Source: Aradus depressus
Taxonomy: Eukaryota > Arthropoda > Insecta > Hemiptera > Aradidae
Reading direction: 5' to 3'
Assembly: GCA_963662175.1 (NCBI GenBank)
Contig: OY759219.1
Span: 27,942,908-28,006,907, forward strand
DNA: 64,000 nt
In this document: piece after piece, positions 46,501 to 56,457 of the stretch
Layout of the letters: every line of letters begins with the position of its first letter
Position numbering within the stretch: the first letter of the stretch is position 1
Position numbers and translations under genes: made by a program
Notes under the pieces: model-generated
What the model saw: only the letters and a program-made list of their open reading frames with translations
Databases searched by the model: none
Told to the model about the DNA's origin: nothing

Positions 46501-49500
46501 ATTTATTTTAAAGTATACATGTTATATCTTTATATTTCATTTAAGTAAATCTCCTTCTAGGATGATATTTTGGGGCGATTGAGCGTCCCCTCACAATAGT
46601 CACAAAAAGCAAAATATAAAAAAAATCAATCACAATTTTTATAAAGAGACTAAATATTCGATAAAAATATTATTTTCAAATTCATAGATCAAATAGTTTT
46701 AGAATGGTGAACAATTTTATGAAGCGTTTATTTATCAATTATTATAATATAATTATTACGTTTTTGATTTTCAAAACAATTTTATTGCAACATTAATTTT
46801 TTTTTTTTTGCATTGTAAATATCATTTTAAAATAAATTTTATTCATCAATAAACATTTACCAACGAAAATGTTTTTTTAATGTTTAAAATAATAAATTAT
46901 TCAATTTAGAAAACGTACTCATTTCGTTTTGTTTTGAAATATTTTATATTTCAATACAATATAAGCGGTACCACGTGAATCGAGACAGGAGAGCAACTAG
47001 CGGAACGAAGATAGTGTGAAGCGCTCTCTCTCTCTCTCTCGGCGCATGCGCGATACGTGTGTTACATGTTACCGAAAGTAACATAACGCAGTTTTCGAAC
47101 ATGGGGTGCCGACCTACCAAATTATAAGACGTTGTCAAAAAATAAATTAACAAATAACAAAAAGTATATAATAAATATTTATTGATATTTTTTTTTTTTT
47201 TTAGCACGACTAAAAAAATAATTATTATAGCAAAATATGAATTGAAGGTTTCATACATGAAACATGACACTTTTATATCATGGTTGTTTTATCCTAAAAT
47301 TCAGTTTCCGAATGGATAACATAGAATAAACATGTTAATTGAATTTCAATTTTTTATTGTACTTATTACTTTGAAGAAGTGGCGAAGGGTTATAGTGAAG
47401 TTGATTCCTTTATGAGTTATATGTTACGCTTTTATATGATGGTTATATTTGTTTTCTTTTTGAACGTTTTTTTAGAAGGCACCGGTAGCTCAGAGCTAGC
47501 GTGCTTGCCTTCTGAGCTCAAAATCGCGGGTTTGAAACTCGGCCTAGGCTTTCAGGTTTTTTAAATGGGAGATGAAACTTGACCTTGTTAAGGCGAAACG
47601 AGACGACAGTCAGAAAAGTGTCATAATCGTTGAATCCATTTCCTGGCTACCCAGTTTTTTTTGTTTTTTTATACTAAAAAATGCATTGGATTAGGAATAC
47701 ATTTCTGAAATGCGAAAAGTCATTAATATTGTTGTGAACATTTTTTTTTATGTATCATGGCAAAAAATCGTATAAAAAAGTTTAAATCAAAAATCACCGT
47801 TAGTAATTTTGTAGGTAGCTTCGCACTGAAGAGAATGACATCTCATACTTTCATCTTTATTCAATAGAATCGTCGGCATCGTTTGCAGACGATTAAACAA
47901 TGGGAAAGGTTGAATTCCTGAAACCGGTCAATTGCACCCGGCCATCGGCTAGAGGATAACAGCAAACCAAATTATTGCATTATCATAATTCAATTATCCC
48001 TCCCCTTTTGACAATACTTATTAGGGCCTCCATTTTACTCCCCCAGCTATTGGAAGTATATGGGAAGTTATGTAATCGGTAATAATAATTATTATTATAT
48101 TTATAATAATACATTAACTTACTATTTTCCGGCGAAGTAGATAATACAAATGAATAAAAGGAAAATGGTTGAAAAAATTGTATTTTTGTAATTTTAAAAA
48201 TTTGTTGCGATGGTCCCACGGCTGTACGATGTCAGGTACTCCTTGAAGACCAGGTAAGTAATCCTGGGTAGGTAAAGTTTAGGATTCCCACTGTAAAGTC
48301 GGGCTCTTGTCCACCAGAGCGACGAAAGAGCGCTCTGGTAATATGCGATATGACCTTTTAGTTAAAGCCCGGACATGAGTCAAAATAACTAACTAATAGT
48401 TATTTATAGAATAGAATAGAATAATTTTATTTGTCGGCGTCCAATGTCTTAGATTTTTGACGCCGTACACGTGGTTAAATTAATTCTATGAGGTGACTTG
48501 AGGATAGGACGGCTTCGATAGATGAGTTGTCTCCAAGCTTCTCATGTAGGTCTCTTGTTCGTAAACCCATGGCCTCTAGTATTTCCTTATATCCGGGGCA
48601 CTCCTCCAGGATGTGGCGCATTGTGAGAGGTCAGGCCCCACACAGCCAGGGGCCGTCGCCCTGTTGATGGGTTAGCCGAGTGTGGCCTACACAGAGCCGC
48701 ATCAGACATACCTCCTCCTGCCTATTCTGTCTTTCGGAGCTTTGCCATTTCTCTACATTAGTTATCTATAGATAGTTTGGAGGTATTTATTCACTTATAT
48801 AAACATTCTTATTTGTTCCAGAAAATTGAGAAACAACAAAATAGAAGAATTGCCGGAAGATCTACTGAGCCGTCTCGGACTCCTGGAAACGCTGTAAGGA
48901 ACCTTTATGTATTTATGAGGGAGCTATGAACTAGAGGTGGGGATGGTATGACACAGGTTCCCCAGGGAACACACTCATTTCATCTTCAGATTCCTCTATA
49001 TTACCTCGAGAGTTTTCGATGAATTTATTACATCTTTTAGGTTGCCTCGTTTATCTTTCAGTAAATTTCTTCTCTTGGTAGATTACCAATTATCCGCCTA
49101 ATTTCCAGTTTAAAAAAGCGTCGGTGAATCACCGGCTATGAACTACCCCAGCAGAAGTTGGTTAAATACATTTTCGCTTTCACTCCAAAGCCAATTGACC
49201 GTTTAAAAAAAACTCCTTATTTTCCTTACATAGTGGCTTCTGGAATCCTGAAACTAAATTTTTCTGCCGATACATTCATTACATCGGCATTTATTGTGAG
49301 TTTAGAGTTGAGTTCCCTTCTGGACCTCTCTATCCTTCGACTGATTCCGCTAAAAATGAACCCCCTCCAATTTAAGCCTTTTCGTCGACCGATTTGGCTG
49401 AAAATTAATAGATATCATCCTTTTAGGTTTCTTGATACACATATAAATGTTCATAGAAAAAAAATACGTTGTCTTTCCACTGTTTTTTTAGACCAGAACC

Positions 49501-52500
49501 GGTTTTCGAAGCAACAGCGCCATCTTCAGTGGTTCATCTATGATAGAATAATAAAATATACAAATAATGAAAAATATAAGTAACTCTTAAAGCATCAACA
49601 AGATAAACATTATAAACTTACGCCACCCACTCAGCACAGCGGTTAAAGGACAACTAGCATAGCTCTAAGGGGTGGGGATAGCTAGATACACTCACTCTCT
49701 CTACATACACAACCATTCATTCTAATATATACAATAACTAAAATAAGTCTCTACACAATAGTAACATAATATAAAATTCACCATACAGCCAAAGGATTTT
49801 TTTGTTGTCATAAAATATAATAAATAAAATAAAAATAAATAAATGCAATTTTCAAATTTTTATCACAGACTTGAAAAATATATAAAATAAAATATACTTA
49901 ATGCATATCTTTATAAAAACCAGCCAAAAAACTTTTACAATACATCTCTTAAAGGACAGCTACTTGCCTTAGTTTGGAACCAACCTCTCACACCAGGTAG
50001 GTCAGGCAGCAGGGAGTTCTTCCTCTGCTGTTTTGTTAAGACTCTCCACGTACTCTCGTGCAAGAGTGCCACTCTATGGGTATCAGTATGACCCTCAATT
50101 TGACAATGAATAAAGAACTCGGAAACCCTTCTTCGTAAATGTTCCTTAGTCCCTATGTGTTGTTTCCTTCCATATAGATGTTAGTTTCAATACATTAATT
50201 TTAGCGGAGGTTATCGTGTTCACAGACTCATCCACTGATAGACAATTTTTTTTTTTCAATAAGGGGGTCGGTAAACTCAGTATTGCATTTCTGACCGATT
50301 ACATAACTTCTCCTGTACTTCGTATAACTTAAAACTATTCCTTAAAACTAATTTTTCCGAAGTAAAACTATTCCTTAAAACTAATTTTTCCTTTCCTCGG
50401 AGTTGCTAAATTATGGTGATACCCGGCAGGGAGCTAGAATTTCAAATTGTTGTTTAGTGGGGCGTTAATTTCAATAAGAACTTAAAACAGAGTTCCCAAT
50501 TGGAAGCTGGCTTGCAATTATCGACGTGGGGTCTCTTATCAAGACGGAGGTTCTAGCTGGAGTTTGACCTTTGACTAATAGTGAGGCCAGAGATCGAACT
50601 CCGTAATGATATGGATGTTGGGGCCTTTTGTCAATCTTCCCAACAAAGTGGAACTGCATTATTACTACTAAAGTGGGCATATCCAAAGCTTCCTTGCTTA
50701 CTGAGCTCAAGATCGAAACCCGGCCAAGGTTTTTAGATTTTTTTAATCTGAGAAGTGAAAAAAACTTGAGCACACCGTCTTTTGGATGGGACATTAAGAG
50801 ATGGTCTTGAGCCTGTGCGCTCTCAGCTACTCATTAAAGACCCCTATCCTAGGTGAATAAACCTAGTTAGACAAAATTTAGGGCTTCCACAGTAGAGTCG
50901 GGCTCATGCTCCCAAAGTGACGAAAGAGCGCTCTGGTAGTAGGCGATATGACCTCGTAGTTACAGCCTTATCTCTGTCTTATCTCTTATACTTTTGGCTG
51001 AGGATGGTAGAAATACCGAAAGTACTCCCTTGTATATATATTCTGTGAAATTAGACAATACCACAAATAAACGAGTTTTATTTCATTCAATTTCATTTGA
51101 ATCATTTCACAATATCTCTGCAGTAATGTCAGTTTTCATAAATAACTAACTCCACAGCTTACCATGGCCAGAGTCACCCTGATATGATTCCCTTGGAAAA
51201 TTCTGATGTGGAGTTTATTTTCTAATTACGAAATAAGGATGAAATGGATTCACATTAGAATCAACAAATAATCAACTGTTAATAATTAATTCATATTACA
51301 ATAAGTGACTTCACTATTTTTGATATACGCTTAATGACCCGATCAGTCAAAAGAAAACTTAACAAACTCAAAATGTGCGAATAAAACACTCAACTGTTAT
51401 TATGTTACTAATAAAAATCACTAGTTCAAAAGGAACAATATTATTTACATTTTAAAAAGTCATTTTACAACCAAAGTCTAGAGAACTGAATTAAATAAAC
51501 ACTAAAAGCAATTATGTACATATTACAACTGTATATGTACTAACTTAATCCAACAGCTGATTATCTGCGATGTATTTGAGATTTCTAAAGCGTAGTACAT
51601 TCCATGAATTGTTATTTCTCAGAATTTTATTGAACTCCAACTGTCTGGATAAATTGATCTAAAAAAATATTTTAGAAGAATAACAACATTATAATATCTT
51701 TAAAAAAATACAGAAAACTATGTTTTAAGACACATAACGAACGATCATTATATAAATAATAATAATTACGTTAGCCCAAAGGAAACAATATCACTTACAT
51801 TTTAAAAAGTCAATTTACAACCAAATACTAGAAAACTAGCTTAAATAATCACTAAAAGCAACTATTTACATCTTACGTACATATGTATACTATTATCCAT
51901 GACAGACATATATAAGATTTGAAAAGTGTTCAATGAATTCTGAAACTGTCTGGAACATCATTAAAATAACTAAAAATTATAAAGAAAATTATGTTTTAAA
52001 ACACAGAACAAACGAAATAAATTATGGCAATGAAAGGTCAAAATGTTAAATTATTAAGATTACTAGAACTTGACCTGGGTCATTCTCCATCATCAATGAA
52101 TGCATCAAATGACCTATCTACTAACATACCTGTATAAATGATTCAGTTCAAAATAATATCGTTAAGGAGCCACTTCGAAAATATTGAATACATTTTTAAG
52201 GAAGATAAATTAGATTCGAGTTCTGAAATAGGAAATGATGTAAACATTGTTAGTTTTTTTAAAGAATTTTGACAGAATAATGTTAGCCTACTCTGTAAAT
52301 TGAAGGAATTTCATATAAAAAACGCTACGATCAACAATCCTTGGCAGCCTTCTCAGTGGATACCCAAATTTATTATTTTTACATTCAGGCAATATCTTCT
52401 TTTATAACATTTCTAACACTATGTTATATATTAATGTATTAAGTCTCAGTTGTAAGAAATTAATTAGCTGATGACTTGAAAGATTCTAATACGGAATTTT

Positions 52501-54707
52501 TAAATGATCTGTTTTCTGACTTGTAGATATTGCTAATCTCATGGACAGGCAAATGATAAAAATATATAGTAAGGAAAAAATGATTTTCTAGTGGAATCAA
52601 TAACATAAGTCGATTAAATATCCTAATATTTTTGTTTCAAGAATATTAACGAGCTACGTCAGTTCGAAATGTAATTATTTCTCTTTTATTTTTCGTTTTA
52701 CTTACTCTTGTTTTTTTGTTAGTTTTTATCTCATGCCCGGGCTTCAACTATGACGCCATATTGCCTACTGGAGCGCTCCTTCGTCGCCCTAGTTCACATG
52801 AGCCCGACTAGACAATGGAAGTCCTAAATTTTCCCTACCTCAACTGTTTATTCACCTCGGATAGGGGTCTTTAAAGAGTAACTGACATCGTACAGACTCG
52901 GGATCATCGCTTAACGTCCCAGCCGAAGAAAAAAATACCTAAAGGTCTTAGCTGGTTTTCAAACCTGCGATCTTGAGTTCAGTAGGCTAGCACGCTATCT
53001 TGTGAGCTACCAGCGCCCTCGCAATCAATAATATAAAAATGTTTTTTCGAGTTCGCAATTTTTAAAGATTTCAGGTAAAGTTTTACTTTTTTTGCAGCTT
53101 TCTTTCTTTCACTTTATTTTTACAAAATATATTTTTTGTGTATAGACGTATGGGACCGCAAGCCTATTCTCAGTGTCTATAAAATTAAATTAACATTGAT
53201 ACAACAATTGTTTTGGAACAATTAGAACCGTAATTAACAATAATAATTTTGTTTACATACATGCTAACCAGCCTGTGTTTTGATAATCTATTTCATTATT
53301 TATATAATGTTTTTTCCTCGTCCTGTCCACATGTTCACAATTATCCCAATGAAATCTAAGAATCATTATTGTAATTAATTATTTTATTTTTTAATATTTT
53401 TAGATATTGATTCATATTTTATTTTACTTTATTTTTAACATCTTACCAGTTTGATTTTTTGTCAGACTGTCATTATTATCTCAAGTCTATCTTAAGCTAG
53501 TTAGTATATTTAATATTTTTTTTCTTCAACATATAGTATACGAAAAAATGTTTATCGTGCGAAAACTCCAGATGAGTTTTCAAAGTATTTCCATGTTTCA
53601 AGGCCCCTTAGACCATTTTCCCTGTGATTTATGTCTGTGCTTGTCATTTGTGAGATATATAGCGGAAACCGAAATGTTGTTTTGAAAGCCATTTTTTTTT
53701 TTTAATCGCTTACTCCATTTACGTGAAAATTGTTAGACGTATCAAAACATTGGTTCTTACCAACAATGTTCCTTATTAAATCACCAGTCGCTAATATGTT
53801 CTCGGATTTGATATAGGAAAATACGAAGAAACTTATGGCGCCCTATAGCATGTTAAGTACATTTCTGTAGGAAATATTTTAGTAATGTTTAAATTGCAAC
53901 ACATAACTACGAATATTGAAATATATTTTTATTATTGTTAGTTAGTTTATTATTGTTTGTTAGTTTTTTTTTTTTTTTTTTTTTAATTAAATATAATAAA
54001 ATAAAATAAAGATAACTTTTTTATTCCAACCACTGTTTTGGAGGTCACTCTTCCTCCCTACTCTCCCCTCTCAAATTTATTTTATATTTTATTTCTTCGG
54101 ATACCTCAACTAAATTTTTGAAATTCTTACTGTGGTTAAAAAAAAAAAATTTAGAAAAACCGAAAAAAATTGGAAAAATGTTTTTTTTCGCAAAAAACAG
54201 GGCTTCCCCCATGCTAATATTATTATAGAACTTCTTCTACAGTCAATTCTAGTTTATAAAGAAAAATTGGGCGCGATTCGGAATAATTACAAACTTTTCG
54301 GTTTTGACTAGCTGTTTAAATATAGAAGCCGTCTCATTAAATGTTGTTTTTGAGAAAGCAAAAAATAAATGAGAGAAAAAGATGCTGTAATAATATATTA
54401 TATATTATATTTTTGGGTAAAAACATATTTCTGTATTGTTTTGTATATTTCAGGGATTTGTCAGTGAACAGTCTGCAGACAATAAGGGTTGGTTTTTTCA
54501 AAGGAGCCTCCAAGCTGATAGCCCTGAACCTGGCCTTCAATCAGATTGACCATCTTCCTGGGCGTCTCTTGAAGGGTCTCACCCGACTGGAGGACCTCGA
54601 CCTCTCTGAGAACCGACTCACCACTCTCAGCCCTTCCCTCTTCCAGGGGTCCACCCACCTCAAGAGGCTTATACTTTCTGGCAATATCATACACCACCTT
54701 CAGTCAG
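37571..54707 (+). CDS. Secreted or membrane LRR protein, seven exons, 3' incomplete
   Basis: Join of seven exons in consistent phase, giving 278 residues plus one base. Residues 1-23: hydrophobic signal peptide (core IIILLLILELYG). 24-84: acidic, then charged helical spacer with Trp at 73 and 82. 85-101: LRRNT-type cluster CCRGPCRC...C. 118-278: seven leucine-rich repeats of 24 residues (LDLSVNRI, LDISYNNV, LKLRNNKI, LDLSVNSL, LNLAFNQI, LDLSENRL, LILSGNII). Introns between repeats fall after the second base of the same Leu codon, as in LGR-type receptors and other extracellular LRR genes. No LRRCT, transmembrane or kinase/GPCR part is present, so the class cannot be decided. The remainder probably lies downstream. 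Introns hold SINEs, hAT and tandem repeats. Confidence 0.85.
37645..38035 (+). repeat. Composite repeat in LRR intron 1
   Basis: CGGTGAATCACCGGCAATG and TACTTCCCCG at the left end; AACTTAGCTGGGGAAGTAAT at the right, where half of the terminal hairpin is deleted. Confidence 0.7.
38070..38112 (-). ncRNA. Hammerhead-like motif with pairing stem I
   Basis: Minus strand: GTGGGC (38107-38112), a core reading AGTAAAG where CTGATGA is expected, perfect GAGGTAACCTC hairpin, GAAAGCTGGCTA (AGC/GCT mini-stem III), then GCACAC (38071-38076), which pairs 5 of 6 with GTGGGC. The core is mutated, so this copy is probably inactive, but the architecture is complete. Confidence 0.4.
38302..38503 (+). CDS. LRR gene exon 2
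   Basis: Acceptor TTTATTTTTCAG; donor CCAG|GTATGA; ends in phase 1. Encodes the signal-peptide core, acidic segment DENEHQKIDDP and the helical stretch MFLELNQLEKRVRSLEQP. An alternative acceptor five bases downstream is possible but breaks the join to exon 1. Confidence 0.75.
38520..38645 (+). repeat. MITE family G, single arm
   Basis: GTGATGTGGCCAATTCAGG and CTTATACCAACC, right after exon 2's donor. The opposing arm is absent. Confidence 0.6.
38690..39060 (-). repeat. Dispersed repeat family F
   Basis: Reverse copy with ATTAGCAATTGGAAATTTAA, CTTTTCGATAGGA and GGGTTTCAAAACTACATTTT landmarks. Confidence 0.55.
39110..39672. repeat. 30/33-bp minisatellite in LRR intron 2
   Basis: About 18 units of the form AATAGTAGACACCACTAGGTG..., alternating 30-bp and 33-bp versions that differ by one TAG triplet. 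Because all unit lengths are multiples of three, two minus-strand frames stay open for 175 and 206 codons (repeating SPSGVYYSL or HLVVSTIPY). No start context or splice support, so I treat the frames as by-products. Confidence 0.92.
39762..39983. repeat. Long palindrome with ribozyme-like arms
   Basis: Two inverted arms of about 100 bp (GGCATTTCTTCCAGAGG... / ...CCTCTGGAAGAAATGCC), each with poly-A/T and the block GGGAC, GTGTAAGT, GTCCC, GAAATATTGTCG. The same order (CGGAAGA, hairpin, GAAA) as the hammerhead-like loci occurs on both strands, head to head, around a small CGGTCACTATGA duplication. Confidence 0.75.
40395..40510. repeat. Inverted repeat arm, partner at 41345-41460
   Basis: GACTACCAAAATAGAATTCT, ATGTGTCTCAATGAATATGA and TTGGGTTCGTTAAG match the reverse complement of 41345-41460. 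The pair encloses a roughly 0.9-kb interior carrying the MADF-like fragment. Confidence 0.7.
40844..40998 (-). pseudogene. MADF (Myb/SANT-like) domain fragment
   Basis: Minus strand from an ATG at 40996-40998: MASEDWSQELQIQFAQAM, then RQYPVIWDLKHKIHFN and RLDAWEELSKHF, then a stop. 'YP.IWD..H..F......AWE.L' is the first half of a MADF DNA-binding domain. This protein type accompanies PIF/Harbinger transposons and also occurs in host genes. The domain's second half is missing. Confidence 0.65.
41510..41770 (+). repeat. Composite repeat
   Basis: TCGATACCTACATTGCATCGG, ATCGGGAGTAATCG and TTTCATAACTTCTTCTATAC; diverged terminal hairpin. A reverse end with GCCGGTGAGTCACCGAC lies at 41317-41335. 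Confidence 0.55.
42350..42423 (-). mobile_element. SINE tail fragment
   Basis: TTAGTTAGTTATTGTGAC, ATGCCCGGGCTTTAAC, then the body to CGAGCGCTC. Confidence 0.75.
42886..43048 (-). mobile_element. SINE tail half, diverged
   Basis: GTTAGTTATTGTTACTC, ATGCTCGGGCTTTAGC, GACATCATACAGGCTCC; the head half is missing. Confidence 0.75.
43150..43600 (+). pseudogene. Jockey-like RT fragment
   Basis: KLSNWCNTWKIHLNTYTSQH and ITFTLRQDSCPAVF, then VRYLGLTPDRRLN, then in another frame KRIQSKTLRLMTQCPMAL. 'NKPLPQ...V.YLG' is the jockey thumb block. Truncated at both ends and frameshifted. Confidence 0.82.
43641..44128. mobile_element. hAT-like non-autonomous element
   Basis: Inverted ends TAGGGATGGGTATCGA / TAGGAATGGGTATCGA, with an exact 8-bp target duplication CTGCTAAC (43633-43640, 44129-44136). 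The interior is rich in ATCGATTA-type motifs. No transposase. Confidence 0.9.
44412..44562 (+). CDS. LRR gene exon 3 (LRRNT)
   Basis: Acceptor TTTTTCCTCAG, donor TT|GTAAGT. Encodes WEVIQDLKRWSRCCRGPC, then RCSSETLSLSCW and the first repeat's start ADIRYL. Four or five cysteines give the N-terminal LRR cap. Confidence 0.88.
44668..44945. repeat. Short tandem repeat in LRR intron 3
   Basis: AGATGCAGAAATACTCT and TTTGATTCTGTTACTTTTAA recur four to five times, spacing about 56-79 bp. Confidence 0.8.
45113..45184 (+). CDS. LRR gene exon 4 (one LRR, 72 bp)
   Basis: Acceptor TTCTTCTTCACAG, donor TT|GTAAGT. Encodes DLSVNRITALHKNAFHGL and SRLKHL. Confidence 0.93.
45831..46035 (+). mobile_element. 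SINE, old subfamily
   Basis: Diverged head (GGGAGCTCAATGATAG), CGATGGTCCCGAGCCTGT, and the AATTAACTAAACCTG variant shared with the copy at 3621-4165. Confidence 0.75.
46108..46179 (+). CDS. LRR gene exon 5 (one LRR, 72 bp)
   Basis: Acceptor TTTTTCTTGCAG, donor CT|GTAAGT. Encodes DISYNNVDYLPEAIFESL and DSLQYL. Confidence 0.93.
46190..47470. other. Intronic, AT-rich, no gene
   Basis: Contains a (TC)n microsatellite (about 47021-47040) beside CGCATGCGCG. Frames lack motifs. Confidence 0.5.
47475..47583 (+). mobile_element. SINE head fragment
   Basis: GCACCGGTAGCTCAGAG, GCGTGCTTGCCTTCTGAGC, GGGTTTGAAACTC; the body is lost. Confidence 0.8.
48207..48398 (+). mobile_element. SINE tail half
   Basis: Starts GCGATGGTCCCACGG; body to GCCCGGACATGAGTCAAAAT; AACTAACTAA tail. 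Confidence 0.85.
48408..48760 (-). pseudogene. Non-LTR C-terminal remnant with (TTCTA)n tail
   Basis: Minus strand: MRLCVGHTRLTHQQGDGPWLCG, a stop, then LTMRHILEECPGYKE and AVLSSSHLIELI before TAA. 'GHTRLTH...C...HIL.ECP.Y' is the C-terminal block after RNase H in I/jockey-group elements. Ends in TTCTA pentamers at 48409-48426. Confidence 0.85.
48822..48893 (+). CDS. LRR gene exon 6 (one LRR, 72 bp)
   Basis: Acceptor ATTTGTTCCAG, donor CT|GTAAGG. Encodes KLRNNKIEELPEDLLSRL and GLLETL. Confidence 0.93.
49105..50330 (+). repeat. Composite repeat, interrupted
   Basis: Left end CGGTGAATCACCGGCTATG (49112-49142), monomers to about 49450, unrelated sequence to about 50190, then GATTACATAACTTCTCCTG and the distal end near 50330. 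Confidence 0.55.
49490..49535 (-). ncRNA. Hammerhead-like motif, decayed
   Basis: Minus strand: CTGAAGA (49523-49529), TGGCGCTGTTGCTTC (one arm mutated), GAAA, then the self-complementary AACCGGTT. Confidence 0.3.
50690..50968 (+). mobile_element. SINE, diverged
   Basis: CTTGCTTACTGAGCTCAAG, GATCGAAACCCGG, body to GACCTCGTAGTTACAGCC; the start and tail are lost. Confidence 0.85.
51400..52020. repeat. Two-copy direct repeat, about 345-bp period
   Basis: TTACATTTTAAAAAGTCA and TTTACAACCAAA at about 51448 recur at about 51794; a downstream GAAAACTATGTTTTAAGACA block recurs as GAAAATTATGTTTTAAAACA. Diverged, non-coding, in LRR intron 6. The rest of 50970-52720 shows nothing else. Confidence 0.65.
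52720..53020 (-). mobile_element. SINE, diverged
   Basis: Minus strand, CTCATGCCCGGGC tail side, deletions in the body, head GGGCGCTGGTAGCTCACAAG. Confidence 0.85.
53545..53905 (+). repeat. Dispersed repeat family F
   Basis: ATCGTGCGAAAACTCCAG, GTTAGACGTATCAAAAC and AATCACCAGTCGCTAATAT match other copies. Confidence 0.55.
54454..54707 (+). CDS. LRR gene exon 7 (three LRRs)
   Basis: Acceptor TTGTATATTTCAG, donor CAG|GTTATA; ends in phase 1. Encodes DLSVNSLQTIRVGFFKG, NLAFNQIDHLPGRLLKG, DLSENRLTTLSPSLFQG and LILSGNIIHHLQS. Unlike exons 4-6 it fuses three repeats, suggesting loss of two introns. Its GC content is clearly above that of the flanking introns. Confidence 0.9.
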
Positions 54708-54779
54708 GTTATATTTTATTTATTTTATCTTTGTTTTATTTTAGACTACATTAATGGCTACTCATTATATAATAATATA

Positions 54780-55012
54780 ACTTTGTTATACGAACCACTT
54801 TTCACAGACCACTCCCCCTCCGCACGCTCAATATTTCATATTGTCATGAATGACCATTCATTATACAGCGTAATTCTGAGGGTGACTTTTTCATACTCAT
54901 TAATGTCAATTTGAAATGATTTTGGGGAAAGGGAGTGGGAGGGAGAATGATCTGTGCAAATGTAGTTGGTATAAGAAAGTCCTGTTATGGCCACATCACA
55001 TATATTTTACTT
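54780..55012. mobile_element. MITE family G, both arms
   Basis: TTATACGAACCACTTTTCAC and ACTCCCCCTCC on the left; GGGAGTGGGAGGGAG, GTTGGTATAAGAAAGTCC and GGCCACATCACATA on the right. Confidence 0.65.
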
Positions 55013-55014
55013 TT

Positions 55015-55800
55015 CTATACTTTAAAATTGCAAATTATGATTGAAAATTTAATAAGGAACATTTTTGGTTAGAGCCAATTTTTTGATAGGACTAACCGTT
55101 TTCTCATTAATCAATCATACATAAAATAAAATATATAATGTGTCGAGGGCGCCGGTAGCTCAGTGGTATGCGTGCTTGCATTCTGAGCTCAAGAACGAGG
55201 GTTCGAAACCCGACCGAGGCCCTTAGTTTATTTTATCTGGAAGGTAGGAGACGTTAAGCGATGGTTCCGAGCCTGTACGATGTCAGGTACTAGTTATAGA
55301 CCCCTGTCCAAGGTGAATAAAAATTTAGGGTAGGCAAGATTTAGGACTCCCGCAGTGGAGTCGGGCTCATGTCCACCAGAATGAAAGAGCGCTCTGGTAG
55401 TAGGCGATATGACCTCGTAGTTAAAGCCCGGGCATGAGTCATAAAACCTAACCTAACCTACAATGAGTTTTCTCTACAACTATTACTTGAAGAGATTTTT
55501 GATTAGGTCATTAATGTAAGCGGTATCTTGAAAAAGTAGGCCTCAAAGTCCTATTTCAGCCAAAATCTAATCAGATCTGAGTCAATATCTTGTTAGTGTT
55601 AGTTCATTTCATCCTTTCTAAGGAGAAGCGCTCACAAAGTTCACACATAATACAAATGTTATTTAAATTTCTTTCGCAAATTTAATAAGAAACATTTTTA
55701 TTAACAACCAATTTTTCCATAGAACAGTTTTCGAATAAATCGTGCAAGCATCTAAAAAAATATGTTTCAAAATGACGATTCAGAACAATTTTTCAGCATA
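55015..55800 (-). repeat. Family F copy with SINE inside
   Basis: Reverse-oriented family F on both sides of the SINE (AATTTAATAAGGAACATTTT, CTAATCAGATCTGAGTC). Confidence 0.6.
55146..55461 (+). mobile_element. SINE, near full length
   Basis: Intact head, B box GGTTCGAAACC, a small deletion removing the CACGCCGTCC block, tail (ACCTA)3. No clear target duplication. Confidence 0.94.
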
Positions 55801-55959
55801 TATCTCGCAAACAAAACGACCGTCCAAAAATCGTAAGACATATAAAATATACCATTCAGTCTTGAATGTTGTTTACATTATTTTTTATTGCAGGTTTCAT
55901 TTTCTCTCTTTCTCTGCGGTTTTTTTTCCCAGGAAAAATGTGCTGAGTCTTAAATATTA

Positions 55960-56455
55960 AGGGCACCAGATCGTGCCCTTTTCGATGTATTGTACTCACC
56001 CTCTGTTTCCTAGGGCTATGTGCTGCATTCATCTGTAATATTGGTGTCCCTGATGCATTGACTTAGGTATTTTTTTCACTTCGTTCCACACCGAAGAACC
56101 CCCTTATTGTGACCATCACAGAAACATCAATTTGGTATTACTTTTAGTAAATCTTCAGTCGTGACCAACCAGTAAAGAAAGTCTGAGACTCAAAGCCTTT
56201 AAAAGACTCTTTATAATAAAGAGAACCTCAGAAATGTGACCTGTCATTTTGTCCAAATTAAGGTAAGATCAAAGATTCTACTATCCACTTCTTTGGGAAA
56301 AGTTCTCTGACAGAGATGATCTTAAAGATTTTCTGAATCTTTTTCTATAAGAAGGGAGTTATCCATGTAATTGAAGCTTCCTGCGATAGATGTGATATCT
56401 GAAGTGCCTCCAGGGCCCAGTCATAAGGTTCAAACCGGACTTGGCCAATACTGTC
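55960..56455. other. No gene seen
   Basis: Less AT-rich and non-repetitive within the window; no frame with a recognisable motif. I looked here for the next LRR exon and found none. Confidence 0.45.
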
Positions 56456-56457
56456 TT

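Noticed and set aside
49158..49583. 141-codon frame as a gene
   Set aside because: Most of it is composite-repeat sequence that recurs elsewhere in other frames and with stops.
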